This document shows positions 18,206 through 27,794 of a stretch of DNA of 64,000 nucleotides, piece after piece (position 1 is the first letter of the stretch; each line of letters opens with the position of its first letter). Under the pieces are notes generated by a model. The model was not told the DNA's origin and searched no databases. It saw only the letters and a list, made by a program, of their open reading frames with translations. The translations under genes were made by a program, and so were the position numbers. Source of the DNA: CAWIHA01 sp963835855 (lineage in GTDB: Bacteria; Acidobacteriota; Terriglobia; Bryobacterales; Bryobacteraceae). The stretch is from contig CAWIHA010000024.1 in the NCBI GenBank assembly GCA_963835855.1, forward strand, positions 1 to 64,000, in the 5' to 3' direction.

Positions 18206-18727
18206 CTATTTTCGCGCCCGCAAGTGGCCGCGGATGTCCAGCGCCGGGAACATCCATGCCGCGTGGCGTTCATACCACTTCATGGAACGCTGCGCCAGAA
18301 ATCGGCCCAGGTTGTCGAGTACGAAATTGCCGCCAAACGTCAGCTCCACGCTGACTACGTCGAAACGGAACGGCGAGCCGGCAAAGGTGGGAAAATCTTT
18401 GCCCGTGAAATAGTCGAAGCTGGCGGCGGACAGGTGCCACCTGTGCGTCGGATCTGCATATGAATTGTGCGAGCTGAAATGAGGCGTCGTGATGAACACG
18501 TCGGCGCCATTGCTCGCCACGCGGTGTACCTCCGCCATGGCACGCATGGGGTCCTTGAGGTGCTCAATGACGTGCGACATGTAGATGCGCGTGAAGCGGT
18601 CGCTCTCCAGCGGCCATGGATATTGGTCGAGATTCCAGATATGATCGGCGCCCGAATCCGGCGACACATCGATCTGCATCGCCCCCTCCTCGATCCTCCG
18701 CTTCCCGCACCCGATATCCAAAACCAT
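18206..18727 (-). CDS. Class I SAM-dependent methyltransferase
   Basis: 173 residues with motif I VLDIGCGKR at the very start, then RIYMSHVIEHLKDP (motif II region) and VHRVASNGADVFITTPHF, the usual methyltransferase type 11 layout. The protein is short: motif I begins at residue 2, so a true start a few codons further upstream is possible, although no in-frame ATG was seen. Substrate unknown. A hydrophobic stretch typical of a membrane anchor is absent. It stands alone and is convergent with the secreted protein gene ending at 18078. Confidence 0.75.
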   Translation of the reverse strand: MVLDIGCGKRRIEEGAMQIDVSPDSGADHIWNLDQYPWPLESDRFTRIYMSHVIEHLKDPMRAMAEVHRVASNGADVFITTPHFSSHNSYADPTHRWHLSAASFDYFTGKDFPTFAGSPFRFDVVSVELTFGGNFVLDNLGRFLAQRSMKWYERHAAWMFPALDIRGHLRARK

Positions 18728-18821
18728 TCCCTAACAAGGTAGCGCAAGAGAGCCGGGGGAAGCTGCAATGAAGACGCGGGCGCCGCGCGGGTGCAGGCGC
18801 CCGCCATTGCTGCCGCGTGTT

Positions 18822-19142
18822 TCAGTCTTGTTTGGCGGCCATCTTCACGCTGTCTACGGTCAGCGTCTCACCTTCGATCTCTCCGGTGACCGTGACGCGA
18901 TGGCCGATGTGGTCTTCGACCTTGGCGGGGTTGGCGATCGTATAGACCTTATTATCCGTGTCGTCGATGAACACCGTCTTCTCGCCGGCTTTGATACAGT
19001 CCTTTGCGCACTCGATCGACTTTGCGGATGTATCCCTGTGCTTGCACTTGGCATCGGTAATGATCCCGGTCATTGCCCCAGCCAGCGCGCTCCATGCAAA
19101 CAATGAGAGCGCGAGCAAGGACAGCGTTACTAGCTTTTTCAT
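18822..19142 (-). CDS. Small secreted protein with conserved Cys residues
   Basis: 106 residues with a clear signal peptide (MKKLVTLSLLALSLFAWSALA) and a mature part opening GAMTGIITDAKC. Three Cys residues (CKH, ECAKDC) are followed by beta strands around GHRVTVTGEIEGETLTVDSVK, an OB-like pattern. It resembles small acidobacterial exported proteins of the DUF5818 style, though I name that only tentatively. Its upstream DNA is convincing: AGGAGG eight bases before ATG and a good promoter at 19176-19205. Function unknown; binding of a ligand or metal outside the membrane is possible. Confidence 0.75.
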   Translation of the reverse strand: MKKLVTLSLLALSLFAWSALAGAMTGIITDAKCKHRDTSAKSIECAKDCIKAGEKTVFIDDTDNKVYTIANPAKVEDHIGHRVTVTGEIEGETLTVDSVKMAAKQD

Positions 19143-19175
19143 TGGGTAGCCTCCTCTGAGAAGTCGGACTTATCC

Positions 19176-19205
19176 AATATAAAATGAACCAGCCCGCATA
19201 TGCAA
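19176..19205 (-). promoter_or_regulatory. Promoter of the 18822-19142 secreted protein gene
   Basis: Read on the minus strand: TTGCAT (19205-19200), an 18-bp spacer, and TATATT (19181-19176). The start codon lies 34 bp downstream of the -10 box and has AGGAGG at a spacing of eight. Confidence 0.5.
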
Positions 19206-19243
19206 CGAGCCTGGGGCCGGCGCGGAGGGCGTGACGGCCGGGT

Positions 19244-20914
19244 CTACACTTCCAAGATCACCGGCATGATGAGCGGATGCCGCGAGGTCTGTTTGATAAG
19301 GAAGCGGCGCAGGTCCACGCGGATCTTTTCCTTCATGACGCCCCAGTCGGATCGTTCTTCCGGGCTTGAGGATGCGAGCGTCCGCGCGACCACCTGCCGC
19401 GCTTCCTCGAGGACCGCCGAACCATCCTCGGTCCCGATGAAGCCGCGGCTCACGATTTCCGGCAGCCCCTCGGCCGCGCCGGTGTGCTTGTTGATCGCGA
19501 TGATCGGCAGAAGGAACCCCTCTTCCGAGAGGTGCCGGCGATCGCGGATCACGAGGTCCTCGATGATGTCATCCACCGCGCCGGAGTCGATGCAGACACG
19601 GCCCACCGGAACGCGCTCGCCCTTGCGCGCGCCGAAACGGTCCAGCTCCAGCGTTTCGCCGGTCTCGAGCAGGAACGTGTCTTCAAGCCCCGCAGAGCGG
19701 AGGTGCTGGGCGAGCGCGCCATGCTTGGCGAGCTGGCGGTATTCGCCGTGGATCGGCATGAAATATTTCGGCCGCACGAGGTTGAGGACGAGCTTCATCT
19801 CCTCGGCGCTGGCGTGGCCGGAAACGTGCACCGGCGGATTCATCGAGCCATAGATGATGTCGGCGCCGCGCTTGGCGAAGTGGTTCATCATCCTGTAAAT
19901 CGCCTTTTCGTTGCCCGGGATGATGCGCGAGCTGAATACGACCGTGTCGCCGCGCTCGATCGTGAAGTGCTTATGGCTATCGACGGCGACGCGATAAAGC
20001 GCCGACATCGGCTCGCCCTGGCTGCCTGAAACCACGGCCAGCAGCTTGCCCGGCGCCACATCCACAATGTCCTGCGGCCGCAGAAGCAGGCCGTTCGGAA
20101 TGTCGAGCAGTCCGTGAGCGTGGGCGATCTCAGTGGTGCTCATCATGCTGCGCCCGAGAAACGCCACCTTCCGCCCGAACTCGGCCGCGATATCGACGAT
20201 CTGCTGCAACCGGTGGATCGAGGAACTGAAGCAGGTTATGACCACGCGGCGGTTGGCCCGGTTCAGGATCTCTTCGAAGCGAGGGCGGACGGCGCGCTCG
20301 CTCTCGGTATAGCCGGGCCGGTCGGAATTCGTGGAATCGGAAAGCAGCAACAGGACGCCGCGCTTGCCGTAATCGGCGAGTGTGTGCAGATCGAACAGCA
20401 CGTTGTCGGTGGGTGTGGGATCTACCTTGAAGTCGCCCGTGTGGATGACCACCCCGAGCGGCGTCGTGATGGCCAGCAAGACCGAGCTGACGATCGAGTG
20501 CGTCACATGGATGAACTCGATTGAGAACGGACCGATCTCAAGCTTTTCCCCCGGTTTGACCGCATTGAGCTGAGCGCCCCCCAGCAGATCGTGCTCTTCC
20601 AGGCGGCGCCCGACCAGCGCCAGTGTGAACGCGGTCGCGTAGATGGGCACGCTGAACTGCGACAGCAGAAATGGGACCGCGCCGATATGGTCCTCGTGCC
20701 CGTGCGTCAGGATCAAAGCCCGGAAGTGCTCGCGGTTTTGCTCGAGATAGGCGAAATCGGGGGTCACGATATCGACGCCCGGCAATTCCTCCTCCGGGAA
20801 CATCATGCCCGCATCGATGAGAATGATATCGTCGCCGTAACGCAGGGCCAGCGAGTTCATCCCGAACTCGCCGAGTCCACCGAGAGGGATGATCTGGAGT
20901 TTTAGCTCCGGCAT
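19244..20914 (-). CDS. rnj: Ribonuclease J
   Basis: A 556-residue beta-CASP metallo-beta-lactamase ribonuclease. The metal site HGHEDHIGAVP is near residue 70, with HTGDFKVDPTP further on and a beta-CASP segment (VVSGSQGEPMSAL). The C-terminal domain, with FMPIHGEYRQLAKHGALAQ, completes the fold. RNase J combines 5'-3' exonuclease and endonuclease activity and acts in mRNA turnover and rRNA maturation. The length matches bacterial RNase J (550-560 residues). It lies 77 bp downstream of the Rrf2 gene on the same strand and may be read from the suf transcript. Confidence 0.95.
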   Translation of the reverse strand: MPELKLQIIPLGGLGEFGMNSLALRYGDDIILIDAGMMFPEEELPGVDIVTPDFAYLEQNREHFRALILTHGHEDHIGAVPFLLSQFSVPIYATAFTLALVGRRLEEHDLLGGAQLNAVKPGEKLEIGPFSIEFIHVTHSIVSSVLLAITTPLGVVIHTGDFKVDPTPTDNVLFDLHTLADYGKRGVLLLLSDSTNSDRPGYTESERAVRPRFEEILNRANRRVVITCFSSSIHRLQQIVDIAAEFGRKVAFLGRSMMSTTEIAHAHGLLDIPNGLLLRPQDIVDVAPGKLLAVVSGSQGEPMSALYRVAVDSHKHFTIERGDTVVFSSRIIPGNEKAIYRMMNHFAKRGADIIYGSMNPPVHVSGHASAEEMKLVLNLVRPKYFMPIHGEYRQLAKHGALAQHLRSAGLEDTFLLETGETLELDRFGARKGERVPVGRVCIDSGAVDDIIEDLVIRDRRHLSEEGFLLPIIAINKHTGAAEGLPEIVSRGFIGTEDGSAVLEEARQVVARTLASSSPEERSDWGVMKEKIRVDLRRFLIKQTSRHPLIMPVILEV

Positions 20915-20991
20915 GTTAAATCATCAGACTAGCACAGAGGTTAACGGGCACTTAGCCAGCTGGCAGACGGCAAGCCCTAATGGGAATAGCG

Positions 20992-21465
20992 TCAGTTGAG
21001 CCGAATCGTAGTGAGTTGAGCCGGCGGGCGCGGCGGATACCCGAGGCCATCTTCTTTCGGCAGCAGCTCAGCGAGGGTCGTCTTGGCGAGCACCTGGTCC
21101 ACCGCTTGTTGCAGGGAGCGCCAGAGCGAGCGGATGGAGCAGTCGATCGTGTGCGTGCACACCTCCTCGCTGCCGACGTGCGTGTCGCAAAACTCGGGTT
21201 CGTAGAAGCGGCCGCCGAGCACCGCCAGCGCCTCGGCCACGCTGATGCGGTCGAGCGGCCGGGCGAGCGTATAACCGCCCGACTGCCCGCGGACGCTCTT
21301 CACCAGCCCGCCGCGCCGCAGAATCCGTAAGATCTTGGCGACGTAATGGCTCGACAGTCCTTCGGCCCGGCTGATTTCCGGGATGGTGAGGCTGGCTTCG
21401 GCGCCTTCCCTGCCGATCTGCAGCAGGCATCGGATACCGTACTCTTCTTGTGCGCTGATCTTCAT
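20992..21465 (-). CDS. Rrf2 family transcriptional regulator, likely Fe-S sensor (IscR/SufR-like)
   Basis: A 157-residue winged-helix Rrf2 protein: MKISAQEEYGIRCLLQIG, IPEISRAEGLSSHYVAKILRILRRGGLVKSVRGQSGGY. Three Cys residues, Cys93, Cys103 and Cys109, sit where IscR-type proteins bind a 2Fe-2S cluster, so it likely reports Fe-S status. It is the last gene of the suf run (122 bp after sufT), whereas rrf2/iscR genes more often come first in such operons. A TTGACT/AGTACA motif over the sufB promoter is a candidate operator. Regulation of suf is inferred from position. Confidence 0.88.
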   Translation of the reverse strand: MKISAQEEYGIRCLLQIGREGAEASLTIPEISRAEGLSSHYVAKILRILRRGGLVKSVRGQSGGYTLARPLDRISVAEALAVLGGRFYEPEFCDTHVGSEEVCTHTIDCSIRSLWRSLQQAVDQVLAKTTLAELLPKEDGLGYPPRPPAQLTTIRLN

Positions 21466-21587
21466 TCGTTAAGACTGCGGTTCGAGACTCTCGGCCACTC
21501 TCTCATCTCCAAATCGCTTCCCGGCCGCGACCGCCAGGGAGCAATCTGGCCGCCTGCCGGCGCGCGCTTCTGTACGCAGACGGCGCA

Positions 21588-21896
21588 TCAATACAGTCCC
21601 AATTGAATCAATGCCGCTTGCGACAGCCGGCTCCGGTCCCACGGTGGATCCCAAACCAGCTCGACCTTGACGCCGGTGACTCCGGGCACCGCGCGCACCT
21701 TCCCTTCCACCTCTCCGGGCAGCGAGCCGGCTACCGGGCAATTCGGGGCGGTCAGTGTCATCCGGATCGCCACCGCGCCCGAGGGATCCAGGTTCAGCTC
21801 GTAAATAAGTCCCATTTCCCAGATGTTGACCGGGATCTCGGGGTCGTAGCAGGTCCGCAGCGCCTCGATCACCTTCTCTCGGAGGTCGTCATTCAT
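21588..21896 (-). CDS. sufT: MIP18/DUF59 family protein, SufT-like Fe-S maturation factor
   Basis: 102 residues: VIEALRTCYDPEIPVNIWEMGLIYELNLD, then VAIRMTLTAPNCPVAGSLPGEVEGKVRAVPGV. This is the DUF59 fold, with the conserved DPEI and the TAPNCP Cys. These proteins help place Fe-S clusters on target enzymes and are often coded beside sufSU. It follows sufU by 73 bp. Family and SUF link are certain enough; the SufT name is by context. Confidence 0.9.
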   Translation of the reverse strand: MNDDLREKVIEALRTCYDPEIPVNIWEMGLIYELNLDPSGAVAIRMTLTAPNCPVAGSLPGEVEGKVRAVPGVTGVKVELVWDPPWDRSRLSQAALIQLGLY

Positions 21897-21969
21897 CAGC
21901 CTGCTCCTGACCCGATCGTCGAGCGTGGGTCATCGATCACTTGCGGCGCGCGCTACGTTCCACGATCGT

Positions 21970-22422
21970 CTATTCCGTCGATACCTTTTCCGCGCCGCCT
22001 TTGAGCGCGGCTCGGAGCGCGTGCCAAGCGAGCGTCGCGCACTTCACGCGCGTCGGATAGTCGCACACGCCGGAGAACGCTTCGAGCTTTCCGAGCTTCG
22101 GGCCTTCGTGTTGCGGCTGCAAACCGGTGACGAGGTCGTGAAAGCTTTCGAACAAGGCGTCGGCTTCCGCGAGCGTCTTGCCCTTCAGGCTCTCGGTCAG
22201 CAGTGATGCCGAAGCGGTTGAGATGGCGCACCCCGTGCCTACAAAGCTGATGTCCTTCACGACGTCCCCTTCGAGCTTCACATAGATGGTCACATTGTCG
22301 CCGCAGAGCGGGTTGTGCCCCTCGACCTGGCGGCTCGCGTCCTGAAGCACGCGGAAATTCCGCGGCTTCTTGCTGTGGTCGACGATCACCTCCTGGTAGA
22401 GGTCGTCAAGTTCCGTACTCAC
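21970..22422 (-). CDS. sufU: SufU iron-sulfur cluster assembly / zinc-dependent sulfurtransferase
   Basis: A 150-residue SufU/IscU-type protein with Cys40 (NPLCGD), Asp42, Cys65 (GTGCAIS) and Cys128 (RVKCAT), the zinc site that receives sulfur from SufS. An additional Cys120 lies in SGVCDYP. The SufU-type insertion between the second and third Cys (about residues 85-110) separates it from IscU. It accepts persulfide from SufS and passes it to SufBCD. The ATG overlaps the sufS stop by four bases (22419-22422), showing translational coupling. Confidence 0.93.
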   Translation of the reverse strand: MSTELDDLYQEVIVDHSKKPRNFRVLQDASRQVEGHNPLCGDNVTIYVKLEGDVVKDISFVGTGCAISTASASLLTESLKGKTLAEADALFESFHDLVTGLQPQHEGPKLGKLEAFSGVCDYPTRVKCATLAWHALRAALKGGAEKVSTE

Positions 22423-23684
22423 CGGAAGATCTCCTTTACCCTTTCGATCCCCTTTACGAGGGCATCGATCTCCTCCCGTGTATTGTAGAACGCGAGTGAA
22501 GCGCGCGTCGTCGCCGGAATACCAAAGCGCTGCATCACCGGCTGTGCGCAGTGATGGCCCGCGCGGACCGCGATACCCTGGCGGTCGAGGATGGTTGCCA
22601 CGTCGTGAGCATGCACGCCTTCCACCACAAACGAAAACACGGCTGCTTTCTCGCGCGCCGTTCCGATCATCCGGATACCCGGAATCCGCCCGAGCGCCTT
22701 GGCGCCGTACCCCACGAGCTCGTGCTCGTATGCCGCAATGTTATCGAGGCCGATGCCGCTCACATAGTCGATGGCCGCGCCGAGGCCGATTGCGCCCGCG
22801 ATGTTCGGCGTGCCCGCCTCGAACTTGTACGGCAGAACGTTGTAAGTCGTTTTCTCGAACGTGACCGAGCGGATCATGTCTCCGCCGCCCTGATACGGCG
22901 GCATGCTTTCAAGCAGCGCCGCCTTGCCGTAAAGAATGCCGATGCCCGTTGGCCCAAACAGCTTGTGCCCGGAAAACGCGAAGAAATCGCAGTCCAGCTC
23001 GCGGACGTCGATTTTCAGGTGCGGCGCCGACTGCGCGCCGTCCACTAGCACCGGGATGTTCCGGCGATGCGCCGCCTCGATCATCCGGCCGGCCGGGTTA
23101 ACGGTGCCGAGCGCGTTCGATACATGCGCCACCGCGACCAGCTTGGTGCGCGGCCCCAGCAGTTTTTCGAACTCCTCGAAGATGACCTCGCCGCGGTCGT
23201 CGATGGGGGCGACCCGCAAAACAGCCCGCTTCTCCTCCACGAGCATCTGCCACGGCACGATGTTCGAGTGGTGCTCCAGCGCGGTAATCAGGATCTCGTC
23301 GCCCTCGCCCGTGTTCACGCGGCCGTAAGTCTGGGCGACGAGGTTGATGGCCTCGGTGGTGCCGCGCGTGTAGATAATCTCGCGCGTATGCGCTGCATTC
23401 AGGAACCGCCGCACCTTTTTGCGCGCGCCCTCGTAGGCCGCCGTCGAGCGCTCGCTCAGCAGGTGCAGGCCGCGGTGCACGTTGGCGCACTCAGACGTGT
23501 AATAACAGGTTACCGCGTCGATGACGGCCTGCGGCTTCTGCGCCGTGGCCGCGTTGTCGAGATAGACGAGCGGCTTGCCGTGGATTGTCTGCTCGAGGGC
23601 GGGGAAGTCCTCGCGGATTGCTCTTACGTCGAATGCGGATGCCACCGTACGCTCGCTTACTGCCACGTCAGAACTCGTGCGCAT
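22419..23684 (-). CDS. sufS: Cysteine desulfurase SufS
   Basis: A 421-residue PLP enzyme that releases sulfur from cysteine as a persulfide. YLDNAATAQKP near residue 40, the PLP-binding Lys241 in FSGHKLFGPTGIG and the active-site Cys379 in VRAGHHCAQP identify class II SufS. The N terminus is about 10 residues longer than usual. It sits seven bases downstream of sufD, and sufU overlaps its stop. It works with SufU to feed the SufBCD scaffold. Confidence 0.96.
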   Translation of the reverse strand: MRTSSDVAVSERTVASAFDVRAIREDFPALEQTIHGKPLVYLDNAATAQKPQAVIDAVTCYYTSECANVHRGLHLLSERSTAAYEGARKKVRRFLNAAHTREIIYTRGTTEAINLVAQTYGRVNTGEGDEILITALEHHSNIVPWQMLVEEKRAVLRVAPIDDRGEVIFEEFEKLLGPRTKLVAVAHVSNALGTVNPAGRMIEAAHRRNIPVLVDGAQSAPHLKIDVRELDCDFFAFSGHKLFGPTGIGILYGKAALLESMPPYQGGGDMIRSVTFEKTTYNVLPYKFEAGTPNIAGAIGLGAAIDYVSGIGLDNIAAYEHELVGYGAKALGRIPGIRMIGTAREKAAVFSFVVEGVHAHDVATILDRQGIAVRAGHHCAQPVMQRFGIPATTRASLAFYNTREEIDALVKGIERVKEIFR

Positions 23685-23691
23685 ATTCCTC

Positions 23692-25002
23692 TCACCCGGC
23701 CAGGCGCCGGAACAGCGCTGTTTCCAGGCGCGACCGGATACCCTCGACCTTGATCTTCTCGAGAATCTCGCTCGTGAACGCGTACGTCAGCAGGCTCCGC
23801 GCGTCTTCGAGCCCGATGCCGCGCGACCGCAAGTAGAACACCGCGTCCTGATCGACCTGGCCGACCGTGGCGCCGTGCGTGCAACGCACGTCGTCGGCGT
23901 AGATCTCCAGTTGCGGCTTGGTGTTGATCACCGCCGCTTCCGAAAGCAGCAGGTTCTTGTTCCGCTGGATGGCGTCGGTCTTTTGCGCTTCCGGCCGCAC
24001 GATGATTCGGCCGTGGAAAACGCCCTGCGACTTGCCGTCGAGAATGCCCTTGTACAGTTCGGTGCTCGTCGAGTGCGGCTTGGCGTGATCGAGTGTTGTG
24101 TGGTTGTCGATATGCTGTCCGCCGGTTGTCACGTAGAGGCCGTTGAGCGCGCACTCGGCTCCTTCGCCGGCCAGCACCGCCGCGATCTCGTTGCGCACGA
24201 GCGCGCCGCCGATCGCGATATTGTGCGACAGAAAGTTGCTGCTCGCGCCCTGCTCGACCCGGAGGAGGCCGAAGTGCAGCGCCTCATCGCTTTCGAACTG
24301 CAGCTTATAGTGCTCGACCACGGCGCCGTTGTCGGCGGCGAGCTCCGTCACCGCATTCGTGAAATAGGCTCCTCGATCCAGGCCGATGTAGCCCTCGACG
24401 ATGAGCGCTTGGCTGTCCCGGCCCGCGACGATCAGGTTGCGCGGGTACGTAACCGCCGGCCGGCCGCCGTGCGCCGAAATAAAAAGCAGGTAGAGGGGTT
24501 GCACGAGCGCCACGCCGTTCGCGATTTCGACGTATGCGCCGTCTTCTGCGAACGCGGTGTTCAGGGCCACTAAAGCGTTCTGCTCATAGCTGGCGTAGCA
24601 TGCGAACCGGCCCTCGGCGGCGCCGGAGCCAATCGCCTCCCGCAAACTTGCCGCTTTCACACCGGCGGGCGGCGCCGAAAGCTCGGGATCGTAGCGTCCG
24701 TTGACGAACACTAGCCGCGGACAGCCAAGATCGGCAAATGGCGAGCTGGCAATCTTCCCGCCAATCGCGGCGCCGCGAACGGGCACGGCGGGTTCGTATG
24801 CGGTCTTCAGGAACGGCGCCAGGTTCGTGTACTTCCAGTCCTCATTCTTTGTGGTAGGGAAGCCGAGCCAGGCGAAGCGCTCAAGCGCCGCCCTGCGCAC
24901 TTCGCTCAGGCGTTCGCCGCCCGCCAGCTCCCGCTCGCGCCTGGCGAAGCTCGCGAGATACGGTTCTTGGCTTTCATGAATCTGGGCAACGGTTGCCGGC
25001 AT
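23692..25002 (-). CDS. sufD: Fe-S cluster assembly protein SufD
   Basis: 436 residues, start MPATVAQIHESQ just two bases after the sufC stop (25005). It has the SufBD beta-helix core: ALVALNTAFAEDGAYVEI, then ATVGQVDQDAVFYLRSRGIG, with the conserved TCHGATVGQ-like site here as CTHGATVG, and RSLLTYAFTSEIL near the end. A KNEDWKYTNL motif at the N terminus is characteristic of SufD. It forms the SufBC2D scaffold with SufB and SufC. A much longer reading frame continues upstream across sufC and sufB but is not coding. Confidence 0.95.
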   Translation of the reverse strand: MPATVAQIHESQEPYLASFARRERELAGGERLSEVRRAALERFAWLGFPTTKNEDWKYTNLAPFLKTAYEPAVPVRGAAIGGKIASSPFADLGCPRLVFVNGRYDPELSAPPAGVKAASLREAIGSGAAEGRFACYASYEQNALVALNTAFAEDGAYVEIANGVALVQPLYLLFISAHGGRPAVTYPRNLIVAGRDSQALIVEGYIGLDRGAYFTNAVTELAADNGAVVEHYKLQFESDEALHFGLLRVEQGASSNFLSHNIAIGGALVRNEIAAVLAGEGAECALNGLYVTTGGQHIDNHTTLDHAKPHSTSTELYKGILDGKSQGVFHGRIIVRPEAQKTDAIQRNKNLLLSEAAVINTKPQLEIYADDVRCTHGATVGQVDQDAVFYLRSRGIGLEDARSLLTYAFTSEILEKIKVEGIRSRLETALFRRLAG

Positions 25003-25004
25003 GG

Positions 25005-25766
25005 TTACGCTCCCGCCGCCGTTTCTTCCTCGAGCCATGCGTAGCCCTGCTGTTCGAGCTCGAGCGCCAACTCCTTGCCCCCAGAGAGCACGATCCGGCC
25101 GTTCGACATGACGTGCACGAAATCTGGAACCACGTAGCTCAGCAGCCGCTGATAGTGGGTCACAACGATCATGCCGCGCTCCGGTCCGCGCATCACGTTG
25201 ATGCCGTTGGCAACGGCCTTGAGCGCGTCGATGTCGAGGCCCGAATCGGTTTCGTCCAGTATGCACAGGCGCGGGTCGAGCACCGCCATCTGGAAAATCT
25301 CGTTGCGCTTCTTTTCGCCGCCTGAAAAGCCTTCGTTGACCGGCCGCGAAAGCAGCGTCTCGTCCAGCCCTAGCAGCCCGGCCTTGTCTTTCGCCAAGCC
25401 CAGGAAATCCATCGCGTCCAGCTCTTCCAGGCCGCGATGCTTGCGCCCGGCGTTCAGCGCCGCGCGCAGGAAATACATGTTGCTGACGCCGGGGACCTCC
25501 ACAGGATATTGGAAGGCCATGAAAATGCCCTCGCGCGCGCGGTCCTCCGGCTTCATCTCCAGCAGATTCCGGCCCTCGTACGCCACTTCTCCCGCAGTGA
25601 CCTCGTAGACATCGCGGCCAGCCAGTACCTGCGCCAGCGTGCTTTTGCCCGAGCCATTCGGGCCCATAATGGCGTGCACCTCCCCGGCATTGACCGCGAG
25701 ATCGATGCCCTTTAGGATTTCCTTCTCCGCTACTCGCGCGTGCAGGTTCTTGATCTCCAGCAACAT
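25005..25766 (-). CDS. sufC: Fe-S cluster assembly ATPase SufC
   Basis: 253 residues, an ABC ATPase: Walker A GPNGSGKSTL near residue 35, the signature FSGGEKKRNEI, Walker B LCILDETDSGLDIDAL and the H-loop VTHYQRLL. The ETDSGLD sequence is specific to SufC. It energises assembly on the SufB-SufD scaffold and sits between sufB (24 bp upstream) and sufD (2 bp downstream). Confidence 0.97.
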   Translation of the reverse strand: MLLEIKNLHARVAEKEILKGIDLAVNAGEVHAIMGPNGSGKSTLAQVLAGRDVYEVTAGEVAYEGRNLLEMKPEDRAREGIFMAFQYPVEVPGVSNMYFLRAALNAGRKHRGLEELDAMDFLGLAKDKAGLLGLDETLLSRPVNEGFSGGEKKRNEIFQMAVLDPRLCILDETDSGLDIDALKAVANGINVMRGPERGMIVVTHYQRLLSYVVPDFVHVMSNGRIVLSGGKELALELEQQGYAWLEEETAAGA

Positions 25767-25790
25767 TCCGCTCTTCGCTCCTATGGGGGA

Positions 25791-27239
<1,449 letters not shown>

Positions 27240-27261
27240 TGTGTCTCCAGTTGTGCCCTTG

Positions 27262-27280
27262 TTAAGGCATGACTCCTTAA
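27262..27280 (-). repeat. Inverted repeat in the sufB 5' leader
   Basis: TTAAGG, a 7-base centre, CCTTAA, 22 bp upstream of the sufB start. It could be a small hairpin or a regulator site. On the minus strand it also contains AAGGAG directly before an ATG-CCT-TAA mini frame. Confidence 0.35.
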
Positions 27281-27311
27281 CGAGGGCTCGACTCTACGAG
27301 CACTCAAGCTA

Positions 27312-27340
27312 AGGGTACCGAATCTGTACTAAAAAGTCAA
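27312..27340 (-). promoter_or_regulatory. Candidate suf operon promoter with overlapping Rrf2-like site
   Basis: Minus strand: TTGACT (27340-27335), a 17-bp spacer, TACCCT (27317-27312). The -35 is part of an imperfect dyad TTGACT-TTTT-AGTACA, close to the TTGACT/AGTCAA operators known for Rrf2 regulators of Fe-S genes. The dyad is imperfect, so the operator call is an inference. Confidence 0.4.
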
Positions 27341-27475
27341 GATTGCACGGCGGTAGACACGGCTTCGGCCCTTATGTCTCCCCCAAAGGCTCCCAGTCAC
27401 GGCCGGCCCCCAATGGCAGATTCCGAGTCCGGAACCAGCCGAGCAGCCGGAAACGCGCTTAGCACTCGCCCAAAA

Positions 27476-27511
27476 ACAGAAATGCCCACCTCCGAAAAGG
27501 TGAGCATCTGT
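27476..27511. terminator. Imperfect hairpin with T runs, possible bidirectional terminator
   Basis: Stem parts ACAGA-ATGC-CACCT pair with AGGTG-GCAT-TGT across a short loop with a few mismatches. A T run follows on both strands (CTGTTTTC on plus, CTGTTTTTGG on minus). On the minus strand it would end the transcript of the gene stopping at 27795. Confidence 0.45.
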
Positions 27512-27794
27512 TTTCCCCTGTTCTACCAGGGTGATGTTCAATGGGAGAATCAGTTTCGACGGAAACGCACCCGCCAAAACCTTTGTGATTGGATCTTATG
27601 TCAGGCGGGGGGCTAAATCAAGGAAAAAAGCTGGCTGCCGATCTGCCTTACAAATCCTTCCAACGGCGAATGTTAGCGGCTCCCAGCCTTCTGGCGGCGG
27701 CTTGGGAAGCGCGGCAAACAGGCCTCTCCAGACCCTCGGTTTTCCTTGCAATACACAGAAAAAATGGGTCTTACCTAACCCCTTGGGGCTGATT

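Larger units (their letters stand above)
27240..27794. other. Intergenic region upstream of sufB, 555 bp
   Basis: No convincing gene. It holds the suf promoter (27312-27340), an inverted repeat TTAAGG-7-CCTTAA in the sufB leader (27262-27280), and a terminator-like hairpin (27476-27511). Small frames in the 27.5-27.8 kb part have no recognisable protein character. Confidence 0.5.
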
